Source: BCD1 sp965230565 (GTDB lineage Bacteria > Bacteroidota > Bacteroidia > Chitinophagales > Saprospiraceae). From it: a stretch of DNA of 64,000 nucleotides. Shown one piece after another: positions 25,501-31,946 of this stretch. The stretch lies in the NCBI GenBank assembly GCA_965230565.1, contig CBDDLH010000015.1:1-64000 (forward strand), read 5' to 3'. Below the pieces are notes generated by a model. That model searched no databases. It had not been told where the DNA came from and worked only from the letters and a program-made list of their open reading frames with translations. Numbering within the stretch: position 1 is the first letter of the stretch; every line of letters begins with the position of its first letter. The position numbers were made by a program, and so were the translations under genes.

Positions 25501-28500
25501 CCACTTTGTCTACCAGAAGGTTATTGTTACCTCCGACTCCATAAATCCCAGCATCCAAATTACCACTTGCACCATTGAAATTCTGGACGGTAAGGTTCTT
25601 GATACTTATACCAGTAATACCATTATTTATTTTGATACCACTTCGAGAACCTGCACCAGTTCCTACCGGTGGCAACCCTGCTCCGTCAATAATGTACAGG
25701 GACTTATCTGTGGTAACCCCCTGAAGGGTAATATTCGGTACATCAATGACAACGCTCTGATTATACGTTCCATCCTGCAAATTAATAATATCGTTTGCAT
25801 CAGCGTATAATACAGAATTCTGAATGACATCGATCTTTGTGTAAGGAATAGAAGGGATGGTAAAATTATTAACATATTGATTACCCGCTCTATAAATTAC
25901 TTTTCCTTTCTTACTAACAGATCTTTCTTTATGAAACATTTGAGCTTCGACTTCAAATAAAGTTGCATCAGACACACCTGTTAAGGCAGCACCATTATAA
26001 GAAGAAGAGGTGATGTCCAGTCTGAATGCCGGATCTACATTACTCAAATTAATAATCGCACTTGCGGAAGTCATGAAATCATTAGCACCAAAGGTAAATT
26101 GTCCGTTGGTCGGAGTGGTTCCGCCAAAACTGACATGGGTACCATTATTTTCAAAAGTATTACCAGACACGCTGAGCCCTGCCTGGTAATCATCAAGATT
26201 GAGCCCTGTTCTTGAATTTTCGATCTGGTTGTTCAAAATATTCACCGTACTTCCGGCACCATTAATATATATGGCGTTGTTCCAGGTTTTATGACCACTG
26301 AACAATCCGCCTGAATCATCTCCGGTAAAGAGATTATTGGAAATAGTCTTTACTCCTGCACCCGCAGAGCTTAAAATAGCCCGGACATTGGTGCCTGCAG
26401 CACTTCCGTTCCTTTCAAAAATAGTATTTGTTATCGTCGCTTCAGCACCACCGGCAAGAAGCACCATATCACCTGCGACAGCATCATCTCTTTCGACTTT
26501 AAATCCGTCGATGACTACCGTCTCAGAGGTAGTTACATTAATGGTACTGTTTAAAAGAATCGACTCCGTAATGCGAACGCCACTACCCGGGGTACCGACA
26601 TTTGCTCCTTGAATGGTAAGCCCTTTATTGACCGTTATGGCTTCCATATATGTACCGTTACTCACTTCAATAACATCACCGTTATCCGTATCCACATCAT
26701 CAATTGCTTCCTGGATTGTACAGAAGATCTCTCCCGTCATCAGATTCGTCACCTGCTCCGGTACATTACAAGGCAACAAAGGGATAACCAATCCAAGTGC
26801 CGGATCATCAGCCTGGTGGTATACCTTGGCTTCAATGGCGGGACGTGTTGTCGCATTAATTAAATTTCCATCAAATGTTACTGCTGTACCATCCACATCA
26901 AAAGCATTGTTGATCAATTTGATGTAATCACCTGTTTGCCCATCAAGGTCCAAATCGTTAGCATCTGTATAACCATCAGCAACCGGAACATCCACCAAGG
27001 CAGCATTGGCATTTTCGATAACCAAACCATCTGTTCCTCCGGTTACGGCAACTCCGGTGCCTAATTCAAGTCTCACGTCAGCATGACCGGTACTGGAAGG
27101 ACTATCCAATAAATGAATACCGGTACCAGTTGAGTTGGGACTAATACTTATTCCACTCACATGGGCATGAGCTCCATTACCAGCATCCGAATTATACCCT
27201 TCATAATTATTCAGGAATAACCCCTTATTTACGTTGCTGATCATGCCTCCGGTGATGGAAACAGGTGAATTGGCATTGACATTCCATACTTCGATTCCCT
27301 GAGAAGCAATAGTAATACTTGTTCCATCGATATTATTGTTGGTTACAATACCTACAGCATCAGACAAAGAAGAAAGGAGAATACCATCCCAATCTGTTTC
27401 ATTACCATCAGCCACGCCAGAAATATTATTATTCGAAACCGTTAAAGGAGCTGGATTACCGGTATGCAAATTATAAAAGATCCCTCTTCTCCTGGTCTGG
27501 ATAGTATTACCATCAATAACCTGGTAATCCGCTGTTCCTGGATTTGGATCATGGAAGTTCCCTGTCTGCACACCAATTCTGACATTCATCATGGTATTAT
27601 TGGTAATGCGGGTATATTGATCATTGTAAATTAATACACCACCACCCCAGAAATTTATATCATTTCCAGGATCGAGATAAGTACCAAGATCCTGAAACTT
27701 ATTACAATCAACCAAGTGCCCCGATGTAGCCGGTGCACTATAAGATGATCCAAAAATTGTTACACCAAAGTAAGTCAGGTTTTGAATAATATTATTCTCA
27801 ACGGTTAAATTTTGTACATTATCCACATATACAGTAACCGCTTCAGCCGCGTCAAGGTCAGCGCCATTTGTTCCGATGATACCGCTACTTAAAGCAGAAT
27901 TATCTCCATCAATCAAAAACCCGGCAATGGTAACATTACTTGCCTGAACTTTGATGATCTCTCCAAAAGGTGATGAAGTGGCCGGATAGATTATTGCTTC
28001 ATCAACTCTGGAGCCAGTACCGCAATTACTCGCATTTGGTCCAAGGATGATTAGCTCTTTATTTACAATAATATCTTCAACATATGTTCCATCTCCAACT
28101 TGAATAGTATTTCCATCCACGGTCAATGGATCATCAATAGCATCCTGAATAGTACAATAACTAGTTCCTATAGAAGAATTCTGAACTGTTCTTTCGGCAG
28201 CACCTGTACTCGTCGTTGTACAGTTTAAATCTGCACACCACGGTTCAAAATCAACATTACCCACAACTGCATCACCCAAACCACAAGTATTGTATGGCTC
28301 ATTGTACGGTCCACTTACATCTCCCCACCAGTTATCATCTGCATCGATTGGAGCGGCAGCATCCGTCATATTTATCAACCCTCCATAGGCTGAACCGTCA
28401 GCCCCTGAGTATTGCTGTACATTCCCGGAGATATTACACCCTTCCACCAATACCATCAGAGGTGTATCATTATCTTTTCCCGGTTCTCCAATACGAATCC

Positions 28501-31408
28501 CCCTTTCATTTCCTGTAATCGTACAATCAGTTATTGACACCCCGCTTACCGTAGCCGGGTATGTTCCATACGTTCCTCCATCATCTCTTGCCTTTACCGT
28601 GATACCTACACCCTCTTTTGCTTCTGCGATAGCATTACCCGTAATGGTACAACCATCGAAAGTCAAATTCTGATAAGTTCCATCTTTGAGGTTTATGTCA
28701 ATTCCTGCCTTCCATGGGGTGAAGTATGAACAGGCAGAATAATCCGCTGCAATAGCACCATTATTGGTGAAATTACAATTTGTAAAAGTCGCCTCTTCCA
28801 GTTTTTCTGCGTAGATCCCTTTGCTAAGGTTTCCATTAAAGTCCGTATTGGTAACAGTTACATCGGAGACGGTGCTCATATCCACACCATCCACCTTTTT
28901 CTGTAAATACCATCCATATGTCAGGCTTGAAAAGGCTGAATTGATTATTTCAAGATCTGTAAGTGAAGAAGTAAGGTCAACATAAAGTCCACGCTCCTGT
29001 TCTGTACATGGATTAGTCGCTGTTCCTAATACATGGACATTTTCCATTTTGACAAAGCTCACCATTGTCCCTGTACTCATGGTAAAGGTCCCTACCGAAA
29101 CGCCAGCTTTCCCAACTGGCTGGATTCTAAGGTCTTGCAACAATAACGGGTCAGCAGCCGAAACACCTGATGCCATAAGGTCTACTACCCCATCGGAGCC
29201 ACCTGTCTCAGTAATAATGGTACCACCGATTCCACTGCCAGCTCCAATTATTTTAACATGCTCGGTAACATCTACATTTTCTGTAAATGTTCCGGCATAA
29301 ACATTAACCGTAATACCCGATGCCGCATAATCAATCGCCGCCTGAATGGACATATCCACCGCTGCTGTATTTTTGGGAGCAACGAAGTGATCACCTGTAG
29401 CTATCTCTTCCACATAGGTAAATGGTTGATAACTACCATCTGCTGCAAGTGCCTGATCCGCAGCATCCAAGGCAGCTGACAGACTCGTATAATAGAACTT
29501 CGAAGTGGCTATGCCAACAAAATGAGTATACGTCATGGGTAAAGTCACTCCTGTAATGGTACCTCCATTAGTTCCTATTTCCTCATATACTGCAGGGTTT
29601 TCTGCAATGCTTACCGTACCGTCAATCACTATTGATGAAGACCCTGGCGTGCAATACGTACTGGTGAAAATTCCAACACCTGCCCCGAAGGAACCAAAAG
29701 TATTTCCACTGGTGGTAATATTAGTGATTGTCACATTATGGCAATCGGTAATTGACACCCCATTTCCACCGTTATTGGTAGATATAATATCTGTTAAAAT
29801 AATATTGCTTGCACAATTCAAGGCGATCCCTGTGCCTCCATTTGAATTAGTGGTTGTATTTATTATGGTCAGGTCATCATTATCGGAAGACGACTGATGA
29901 ATACCAAATGTCCCGGCGCCCTCCACGGTAATATTTTCAATGGTTACATCAGGACTTTGAATGGAAACCCCATAGGACCCAGAGGTGGAAGTCAACGTAA
30001 ATCCTCCACCATCCAGGATTATTTCTTTGTTCAAAGTAACTTGACCTTCTGTAATATTATCCCGCAACTCAATATCATCGCCCGGCGTGGCTGCTGCCAC
30101 AGCAGCATTGATACTGCAATAAGTCAGGCCAGAATTATTATTAACTACCGGCCCTTCGACAATCACATCACACATTGTAGCATGTGAAAGTCCGGCAGCA
30201 TCCACAACGGTCAACATAACCTGTTGAGTACCAATATCCCCACAGCCAAATGCTGTTGCCGGGCTGGTTTCTGAAACAACGCTGCAATTATCCGTGCTGT
30301 TACCGATTAAAGCATCTGCTGCCAACGAACCATTACCGCTGCCATCCAACTGAACTGTCGGGGCCGCAGGACAAACTGCCGTTGGATCTTCATTATCTAT
30401 CACCTCTACGTCAAAACTGCACATATCCATATTTTCACCATCATCTACAGCCCAGGAAATTGTAGTAACCCCTAAGTTGAGTTGAACGCCATCAAGACTG
30501 CCATAATTAGTGCCTGTAGTTGCACCTGAAAGCATGTATGAATAAATCAACACTCCGCAATTGTCTGTGGCCGTAGCATCAAATTCAGTCCCTGAGACAG
30601 TATAATAACAAAACCCCGGATCAACATTTTTACTATCATTCCCAGGGCAGGCAATGACAGGAGGGGTAACATCATGTACTATTACATTGAATGAGCAGGT
30701 AGCGTCATTGCTATATATTGAACCATCTGTATTAGTGTAAGTTACTACGGTAGTTCCCACATTAAAAACATTACCTGATACAAAGTTACTGGTTACAGTA
30801 TTTGAACAGTTATCATTTGGCGTGGGAGGGGTCCAGAAAACCTGCTCATTACAATTGTCATCTAAATCATCCACTTCAATATCTGAAGGGCAACCGGAAA
30901 AACTTGGATCTACATTATCCCTGACCTCGATAGTAAAAGAACAGGTACTCACTACCCCTTCAGCTCCGTCATGCTCTTCGTAAGTAACAGTTGTTATTCC
31001 TTGTGGGAAGATTCCACTGTTGGTTACAATGGCAGGATGCTCCTGAGAAACCCCATTAAAGAAGAGCTCCAGGTGATTCCCTGCTCCCGGAGAAGGGGGC
31101 ATCCAGGAATGTGAAGCAAAACAAGCTGTAGTTATGGTGTTTTTCACTACATCAGGTGGGCAAGATATAGCCACCGGAGGAGGTGAAAGAGGAGTATATC
31201 CTGTTTCATTTTGCATACTTGAATACATAGGCAAAGCATTAAATAGGTCTCCATAATACCATTGACCAACATCTTTCGCCTCTTCGCCACCCTGAAGGTT
31301 CTCCGGGTTCTCGGCAAAAGCTGTTACAAGCATCACAAAAATCAAAATTGTGGTAAATACGAAACGCTCCGAAACTGACTTGACAAATTGTAAAGTTGGT
31401 GAATTCAT
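10550..31408 (-). CDS. Giant 6952-residue surface protein with HYR, beta-helix, jelly-roll, CshA and dockerin-like domains
   Basis: One uninterrupted frame of 6952 codons. A signal peptide (residues 1-32) is followed by four HYR or related Ig-like domains (to about residue 425). The region to about residue 5230 is built from right-handed beta-helix sequence organised by 13 recognisable header motifs of the form CTIQEAIDDxxTxxGDxIxVxxGTY. The second part has HYR domains, one split by a jelly-roll insertion (DNA about 14650-15355), a PKD-like domain, a second jelly-roll/LamG-like domain (about 13300-13960), four more HYR domains and two CshA-type fibril repeats (about 11350-11970, TWTVNPTTGAITFTPE). 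The C-terminus has two dockerin-like loops. No T9SS sorting domain is evident. An adhesin or extracellular matrix role is likely but not shown. No frameshift interrupts 20.9 kb. Confidence 0.9.
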   Translation of the reverse strand: MNSPTLQFVKSVSERFVFTTILIFVMLVTAFAENPENLQGGEEAKDVGQWYYGDLFNALPMYSSMQNETGYTPLSPPPVAISCPPDVVKNTITTACFASHSWMPPSPGAGNHLELFFNGVSQEHPAIVTNSGIFPQGITTVTYEEHDGAEGVVSTCSFTIEVRDNVDPSFSGCPSDIEVDDLDDNCNEQVFWTPPTPNDNCSNTVTSNFVSGNVFNVGTTVVTYTNTDGSIYSNDATCSFNVIVHDVTPPVIACPGNDSKNVDPGFCYYTVSGTEFDATATDNCGVLIYSYMLSGATTGTNYGSLDGVQLNLGVTTISWAVDDGENMDMCSFDVEVIDNEDPTAVCPAAPTVQLDGSGNGSLAADALIGNSTDNCSVVSETSPATAFGCGDIGTQQVMLTVVDAAGLSHATMCDVIVEGPVVNNNSGLTYCSINAAVAAATPGDDIELRDNITEGQVTLNKEIILDGGGFTLTSTSGSYGVSIQSPDVTIENITVEGAGTFGIHQSSSDNDDLTIINTTTNSNGGTGIALNCASNIILTDIISTNNGGNGVSITDCHNVTITNITTSGNTFGSFGAGVGIFTSTYCTPGSSSIVIDGTVSIAENPAVYEEIGTNGGTITGVTLPMTYTHFVGIATSKFYYTSLSAALDAADQALAADGSYQPFTYVEEIATGDHFVAPKNTAAVDMSIQAAIDYAASGITVNVYAGTFTENVDVTEHVKIIGAGSGIGGTIITETGGSDGVVDLMASGVSAADPLLLQDLRIQPVGKAGVSVGTFTMSTGTMVSFVKMENVHVLGTATNPCTEQERGLYVDLTSSLTDLEIINSAFSSLTYGWYLQKKVDGVDMSTVSDVTVTNTDFNGNLSKGIYAEKLEEATFTNCNFTNNGAIAADYSACSYFTPWKAGIDINLKDGTYQNLTFDGCTITGNAIAEAKEGVGITVKARDDGGTYGTYPATVSGVSITDCTITGNERGIRIGEPGKDNDTPLMVLVEGCNISGNVQQYSGADGSAYGGLINMTDAAAPIDADDNWWGDVSGPYNEPYNTCGLGDAVVGNVDFEPWCADLNCTTTSTGAAERTVQNSSIGTSYCTIQDAIDDPLTVDGNTIQVGDGTYVEDIIVNKELIILGPNASNCGTGSRVDEAIIYPATSSPFGEIIKVQASNVTIAGFLIDGDNSALSSGIIGTNGADLDAAEAVTVYVDNVQNLTVENNIIQNLTYFGVTIFGSSYSAPATSGHLVDCNKFQDLGTYLDPGNDINFWGGGVLIYNDQYTRITNNTMMNVRIGVQTGNFHDPNPGTADYQVIDGNTIQTRRRGIFYNLHTGNPAPLTVSNNNISGVADGNETDWDGILLSSLSDAVGIVTNNNIDGTSITIASQGIEVWNVNANSPVSITGGMISNVNKGLFLNNYEGYNSDAGNGAHAHVSGISISPNSTGTGIHLLDSPSSTGHADVRLELGTGVAVTGGTDGLVIENANAALVDVPVADGYTDANDLDLDGQTGDYIKLINNAFDVDGTAVTFDGNLINATTRPAIEAKVYHQADDPALGLVIPLLPCNVPEQVTNLMTGEIFCTIQEAIDDVDTDNGDVIEVSNGTYMEAITVNKGLTIQGANVGTPGSGVRITESILLNSTINVTTSETVVIDGFKVERDDAVAGDMVLLAGGAEATITNTIFERNGSAAGTNVRAILSSAGAGVKTISNNLFTGDDSGGLFSGHKTWNNAIYINGAGSTVNILNNQIENSRTGLNLDDYQAGLSVSGNTFENNGTHVSFGGTTPTNGQFTFGANDFMTSASAIINLSNVDPAFRLDITSSSYNGAALTGVSDATLFEVEAQMFHKERSVSKKGKVIYRAGNQYVNNFTIPSIPYTKIDVIQNSVLYADANDIINLQDGTYNQSVVIDVPNITLQGVTTDKSLYIIDGAGLPPVGTGAGSRSGIKINNGITGISIKNLTVQNFNGASGNLDAGIYGVGGNNNLLVDKVALLNNTNGSGFYANGPVDGVTINESMVSGHTVGARGIVIWNGLKENITFTNNMVTNNSCCGIELQDGTADMVTISGNTVDVTAGDSGMGLTGMSNAVVHNNTVTGVGRFGIEIKNPNGNVNVTDNTVTNTGAANDRDYAGIAVFRRAVLGGTSGPDIPFGVTLTGNTVTGFMHAGPVAEGFGIVVEGVEHVVSGNTLNGNDIGIQLQGGGHENANYPAGDGDQAAGQSPNYFGRGNTPTICETNLGMNTFSGNGANVRLVTGSEISVDDIPYITTKVSGTIYNQSQDTYHCTIQDAIDNSNGTAGSRDIILVPDGIYREEIVISKDHFELRGNNYGVDPCTDTRIDESVIMAPRSDPDPYSATGVYLMYFDGLRSDVVIEGFTFEGDNPDFTSGVVFGGADVDAVEALSAYDGISDVMITNNIIQNLGYSAIDFASYGDFPNTVTGGTVVSHNKIDNLQPASFGIGIIMHYNAYVEATENCISNVNVGIQTGNFYDEAPVPGTDNIISNNTVSSNKIGIWHNVTSGDAERFVIENNTITANESTNQGIKLTSLSGVDVLVQNNDITGGEEGIEVWNCSETADVQVKDNTISGAETGIFVNNYEGYNSNAGNTQAVIENSTISGATAYGIRVLDSPDNTNGSTVFAEIMEGNDISSSGVGISVEGADASADIHDNPSSITMSTTGVLVDGGNATISTTSIHDNTTGILFQNGGTGTVNNNNIYDNDDGLINTTGVDIDATLNWWGDITGPNHPVTNPAATGNSVSDDVIYCPWLDDVFTTGQPAGPVQVMPSGEYFCSIQEAIDDAGTNTGDIITVNAGIYTEVLMVTKGVIIQGPNASIAPLCSGARPNDEAVIETADGTTPITVGANGVTIDGFTITNPDGGNAIVNSGYGNFEVKNNIVASVGNNSLSGATHAIAVTSNANAISVVKIEDNRFTDIHGGEDPALSGTAAKNNNGSGSAIGIGWSNANNDVTGLSIQRNCINNVSASAQIWDEGGKGAYGIIINVGYTGAGQVVSPQIIDNEIDNLGGLWSHGIGLEGDTPNAMVQNNAISNLTDNKTELDAAAIMVEGNASASSVSINYNSFVSVEAGIRNVTGLVVDGTCNWWNTMDLTTISGMIVGPVTASPFLTDGTDGMAAIGFQPSGACDGEFPILNATRNLYFTTIQNAIDDDNTQAGDIIEILPNDFTEPAQVNVYKSITLMGQGKLVTTLRPGVSTGNSGDARGFILVQSGIEFHLEDLTLNGDGFDIYQGIRQKGFGTIDNVYFTKIQYPGYGGVALAAFGTGNVHVTNSMFDQIGRIGVLYFGTGISGSNFTDNTYTGKGAGDWLDYALDISAGAVVNASENTISGNRGVASSDGSTSAAILVTTFFGGGTTAIITNNQITDNTTGVAVGYDGTDTSIATINNNNIYGNDYGVTSTGPQVDATSNWWGDASGPLHPVTNPGGLGNEVSDNVAYCPWLDNVFATGQEVGPVYNVDTDMYFCSIQEAIDDGDTDAGDMILVGVGTYSETVTVSKGVILKGPNVGVAPCAEARTAEAIVQTDGSAIPFSIAADGATIDGFTITNPDGNYAVYNNGYDNLTLQNNIITSIGNNRLEGNTHAVYVRANSDAVAGLTIMDNQFYDIHGGEDDPATSNGSASAIFIGDTNSNNDVTGASITENCIELVRASTADFVSGNLGGKGAYGVLIGVGASGTGSVVDADILRNEIKDLEGLWAHGIGLEGRTPGAEVLNNDLSDIVDHKDPSDAVAVLVEDNDGVGTVMINYNSFTNVDLGVWNKETTVVDATCNYWDTTDPGTIYTKYNGPVTASPFLTNGIDASTDIGFQPTGACDGDFPVLNVNKTLYFASIQAAIDDVNTEDNDVIRVLPANFTEPGQVHVTKSLTIEGQGKLTTTVHSNVNTTTAGHGVTSAAWIYTDPGTEVHFREMTLDATGQDTKYGVVFKDAGSLTNVAINEIKHSSSPYLGIAVQVLDGNVDVTGCMFTQIGRIGVHYRNGVISGASISGIYDDNMYTGKGVGDWLDYALDISGGVNVTVSNSIISGNRGVASTDGSTSGGILVTTYFPYGQNLANNVLIVNNELTDNTTGVAVGFDANDVSVAVINNNNIYGNDYGVTSTGPQVDATSNWWGDASGPSGQGPGTGDAVSVYVDFCPWLDDEWDAMGVGTNALVTNTDTGEEFCTIQEAIDAPMTMDGHHISISAGIYPEHVTVHKDLTLTGAGEGLTVLEGTGLGIGNGITLASGQAGITIEQMTIQNYTGSGSNGSGIFGLNNDDFILQHVTLDNNQGRGGIYLSGVGSGIDNVLIDNVTSSNHAVSGSRGIVIWNGHKTNITISNCEVFNNNCCGIELQDGTASDVTITGNNIHDNVDNGIGVLGLTDTEGSNSITGNTVTDNGRFGIEIKNPNGGVTVSGNTVSIAASAGMNIRDHAGIAVFRRSFQSGNPDGYADIPNGVTVSGNTVSGYRQLNPGKTTSEGFGIVIEGVDHTVTGNILDDNDVALQLQGGGHPNANYTYIDSGDGDQADGASAFYFGRGNAPILCNVAESGNSFGATTANDIDRRMVIEPMMPITDNGIIDAQLGTSVTLDDGTTQMTYCSIQAAIDDATGAGNETIIVAPGTYTGALDVDKDVTLEGPNVGVAPCTESRTAEALIQTADGTTPVTIGTDGVSIDGFNITNPDGNYAIYNNGYDNLIVQNNIIDHIGNNAETGNTHSIYVRANSDPVIGLTITDNQFYDIHGGEKVPASSNGSASAIFIGDTNAGNDVTGVSLNENCIELVRASTAPFVSGNLGGKGAYGILIGVGASGAGSVPNADIMSNDIKDLEGLWAHGIGLEGRTPGAEVFNNDLNNIVDHKDPSDAVAVLIEDNDGAGTVLVNNNSFTNVDLGVWNKTGNLVDATCNYWDTTDPIDIFDKYNGLVTATPFLTNGTDDSADIGFQPVAGSCDGDFPILNVDEGLYFPSIQAAIDDTNTDGGDVIRILPADFTEPGQVVVNKSVIIEGLGKASTTLRSNYDTASGGHDNDQSAWILTEPGTDVTIREMTIDATGKDTYTAVRFKDDGAVTNIAFNQIKHSASPYLGIAVQVQDGNVDVTGCMFTQIGRIGVHYRNGVISGAAISGLYHNNMYTGKGMGNWLDYALDISGGVDVTVSNSTISNNIGVAASDGSTSAGILVTTYFPAGQNLANDVTIENNNLSGNTTGVAVGFDGSDASVVVINNNDIYNNDFGVTSTGPQVDATSNWWGDVTGPQHPTANPDGMANPVSDYVDICPWLDASYTVPGMPVDVVPVAVCGSDFSVLLDANGVATINPSDLDGGSYDPCETPALSLDISTFGCGDLGVNTITLTATDAAMQSTSCTVDVTVLENIPTIVDCPDDIVVDNDAGECGAVVSWTPPTSVDVRYNQGFEDAGFTSGSNSGDWQPYGGDVVRVISGTDLITSASGTAHGIATGATIGSNPELIGPYTRLGGYSTDFGTGYVVSIDIYMDLDDPAVTADTYGWDLSVAANDQAGSHLQDFIFHTASNVAGNILVGGSNNTNFTRRNDLASINHHEITISGWYTFQWVFRDDGAGILAVDLNLVDNTGTILWTETRSDAGNIINTVVGGNRYMWFTFIETDQLPVDNVTLEKDYEIVGDFSPDHMFPVGTTTVTYTATGACGTEVTCQFDVIVNDAEAPLFVDCPVDMESCADSPTVSWTHVELTDNCDLTGGSLSYTLSGATEQTATSVAMFDGSTMGAETFNEGVTTVTYSAMDAAGNPVGNTCSFTVTINPLPDFDITADYATWAETPGNTASVPDAGSGATYNWVIANMSGVIDSGNGTNTISFTSGNPGTVELEVTVTDGNTCSSMAMATVIVLDPCNSPDFSEPVTLAPNGSEGVGLWSVDRFEPEIFDSQATAPDGTLNTLHHGIDASDGQASGFHNTQGRRYAIHPTSIETEIELFIPADWATSGKRMAGFWGEGFDNTNALSAYPIIEFTSDAGNPRFRGWEDNGTWYDMGLPAGFVYDQWVTLRLQLLASGEFRYTVKTAQGDLIYNTTTHGVNGSTHLENIILQGHNTTAGVTYDIYWNNQTASPVDFDMAANGVDVQHFDTVTYCYGEQIDFDITGPNSADTYTLVFDGNTISSGNVNDPTVSISGITEDDAGAYELTVVNDDGCSLTEIYYVVVKPAPTIDCIADQTRNTDVGTCTYTVDGTEFDPVVTGDCTPLVLTYELTGATATGVTTANTLNGLIFYEGTTIVTWTVTDAATPGNVTTCSFEVVVEDNEAPAMTCPADIVSNSNPSICGNTEFWTNPTATDNCTLTPDLEWDIYDEDNVLVSHQTGLTAGSGVNYTFGVGENTVTYTATDESGNPFSCSFTVTINDMADPTISGCPSDLTIDNQLGQCGAIATWIAPTASDNCTGVLLTSTHSPGSFFDVGTTTVTYTATDASSNTTTCSFDVTVVDNEDPVITCPADITVTANPGDCDATVTFTAPVGTDNCMGATTTQTDMTGLSSGSLFPAGTTMLEFTVTDAASNDASCMMSITVSTAPVAVDDESLANPPGPVTLNVVTNDTDCDSNIDVSTVDLAPSTMGQQTSLMVPMEGTWSVNASGEVTFTPEVGFTHDPAPISYTVGDGSAYTSNEATITVDYVPVASDDLSDNNNAGPVEVDVLSNDINGDQVVATTVQIVGTASAGDPLVVGGEGTWTVNPTTGAITFTPEMGYSGNPTPINYTVMDDDGNTSNQALVTVEYTLCVEIEAWVYLEGAAITPDGSQTYSLPMRTTLNDLRLLPGQLYTSFGTHYTPAGQPFDGAPWLYAGTEGLGYDSEEIPGMADAGYPSTVVDWVLVSLREVVVDPLDFDGDYPDDTPICTAAALLHSDGSIEFVDDFTCCDLDNSSSYYLVIEHRNHLLVASHEPLPVVDGKISYDFRNQQSFIGDLLGSPFGVGQKEVMSGVFAMYAGNGDQVSDTGADTDINVGDEAYWKTQNGESARYRNGDYNMNGDPNGLDRILWGFNNGNSTAVPRD
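10570..10735 (-). other. Duplicated dockerin-like calcium-loop motif at the C-terminus
   Basis: Two adjacent loops share the pattern D-x3-[D/N]-x-D-x-N-x2-D-x3-W, then two or more residues and NG: DTGADTDINVGDEAYW and DYNMNGDPNGLDRILW, each followed shortly by NG. Positions 1, 5 and 12 match the calcium-coordinating residues of dockerin/EF-hand F-loops. Dockerins are built from two such loops. Assignment is from motif spacing only. Confidence 0.5.
15700..30120 (-). repeat. Beta-helix supermodule array inside the giant protein
   Basis: Thirteen header motifs (SIQ/TIQ-AIDD...GTY...VxKxxTxxGxN) lie at about 30.1, 29.3, 28.1, 26.7, 25.8, 24.6, 23.1, 22.0, 21.0, 19.9, 18.9, 17.7 and 16.6 kb. Beta-helix turns follow each (NNNIYGND, VTGNTVT and similar). 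Several units close with NWWGDASGP or CNYWDTTDP. The headers at 23.1/22.0, 21.0/19.9 and 17.7/16.6 kb form three successive copies of the same two-header unit (GTYTETVTV then GDFPxLNVxxxLYF). The 25.8 and 18.9 kb units are also copies of each other (NCCGIELQDGTA in both). Confidence 0.85.
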
Positions 31409-31946
31409 ACTGGGTTATATTTTAGGTCGATTTTTTAAACAGAAACTACCAGCACATCCGATTGAGGACGGCTCTATTGTTGAATTTTTAATATCAAAGT
31501 CTGTAGGATAACTTGAGGACACTGAATCAAATGCGGTAAGACTTTCCTGAAAAAAACCTGCATTCAGAATCGAATACATAATTTTGGAGAGTGAATTCAG
31601 AATAAAAACCTTGCTCAAGAAGTATTTGTACTTTTGAGGATTTTTACTAATAAGTTTTAGGCCTTTCTGCACAACGCTGGCAGTATTAGTAATTGTAAAA
31701 ACTACTAACTCATTCATGAATTATAATTTGTCATTATTTGATCCACACCAAATTTTCGAGCAGATAATAATACTACCCGAAAAAGAGTGAAAAGCACTGA
31801 ATTAGGTCATCACCTTGAAAATTACAGAGATTTATTGTGCTACGGGAAGATTCCTTTTAGATGAGTATTTTTTCCTTTTAAACAGCACACACAGGCATCT
31901 GAAACAAAATTTCAAATCCACTATGTTTCAGAAAAAGCATTTACAA
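31409..31946. other. Upstream region of the giant gene (538 bases, no confident gene)
   Basis: AT-rich stretch between the LytTR regulator and the giant gene, which should hold the giant's promoter and leader. A 100-codon frame on the minus strand (31415-31717) ends 7 bases before the giant's ATG. Its product has no signal peptide or motif I recognise and looks like chance coding in a leader. I see no clear terminator or Shine-Dalgarno sequence, as is common in Bacteroidota. Confidence 0.5.

Noticed and set aside
31415..31717. 100-codon frame just before the giant gene
   Set aside because: No motif, signal or clear coding bias; more likely the leader of the giant gene.
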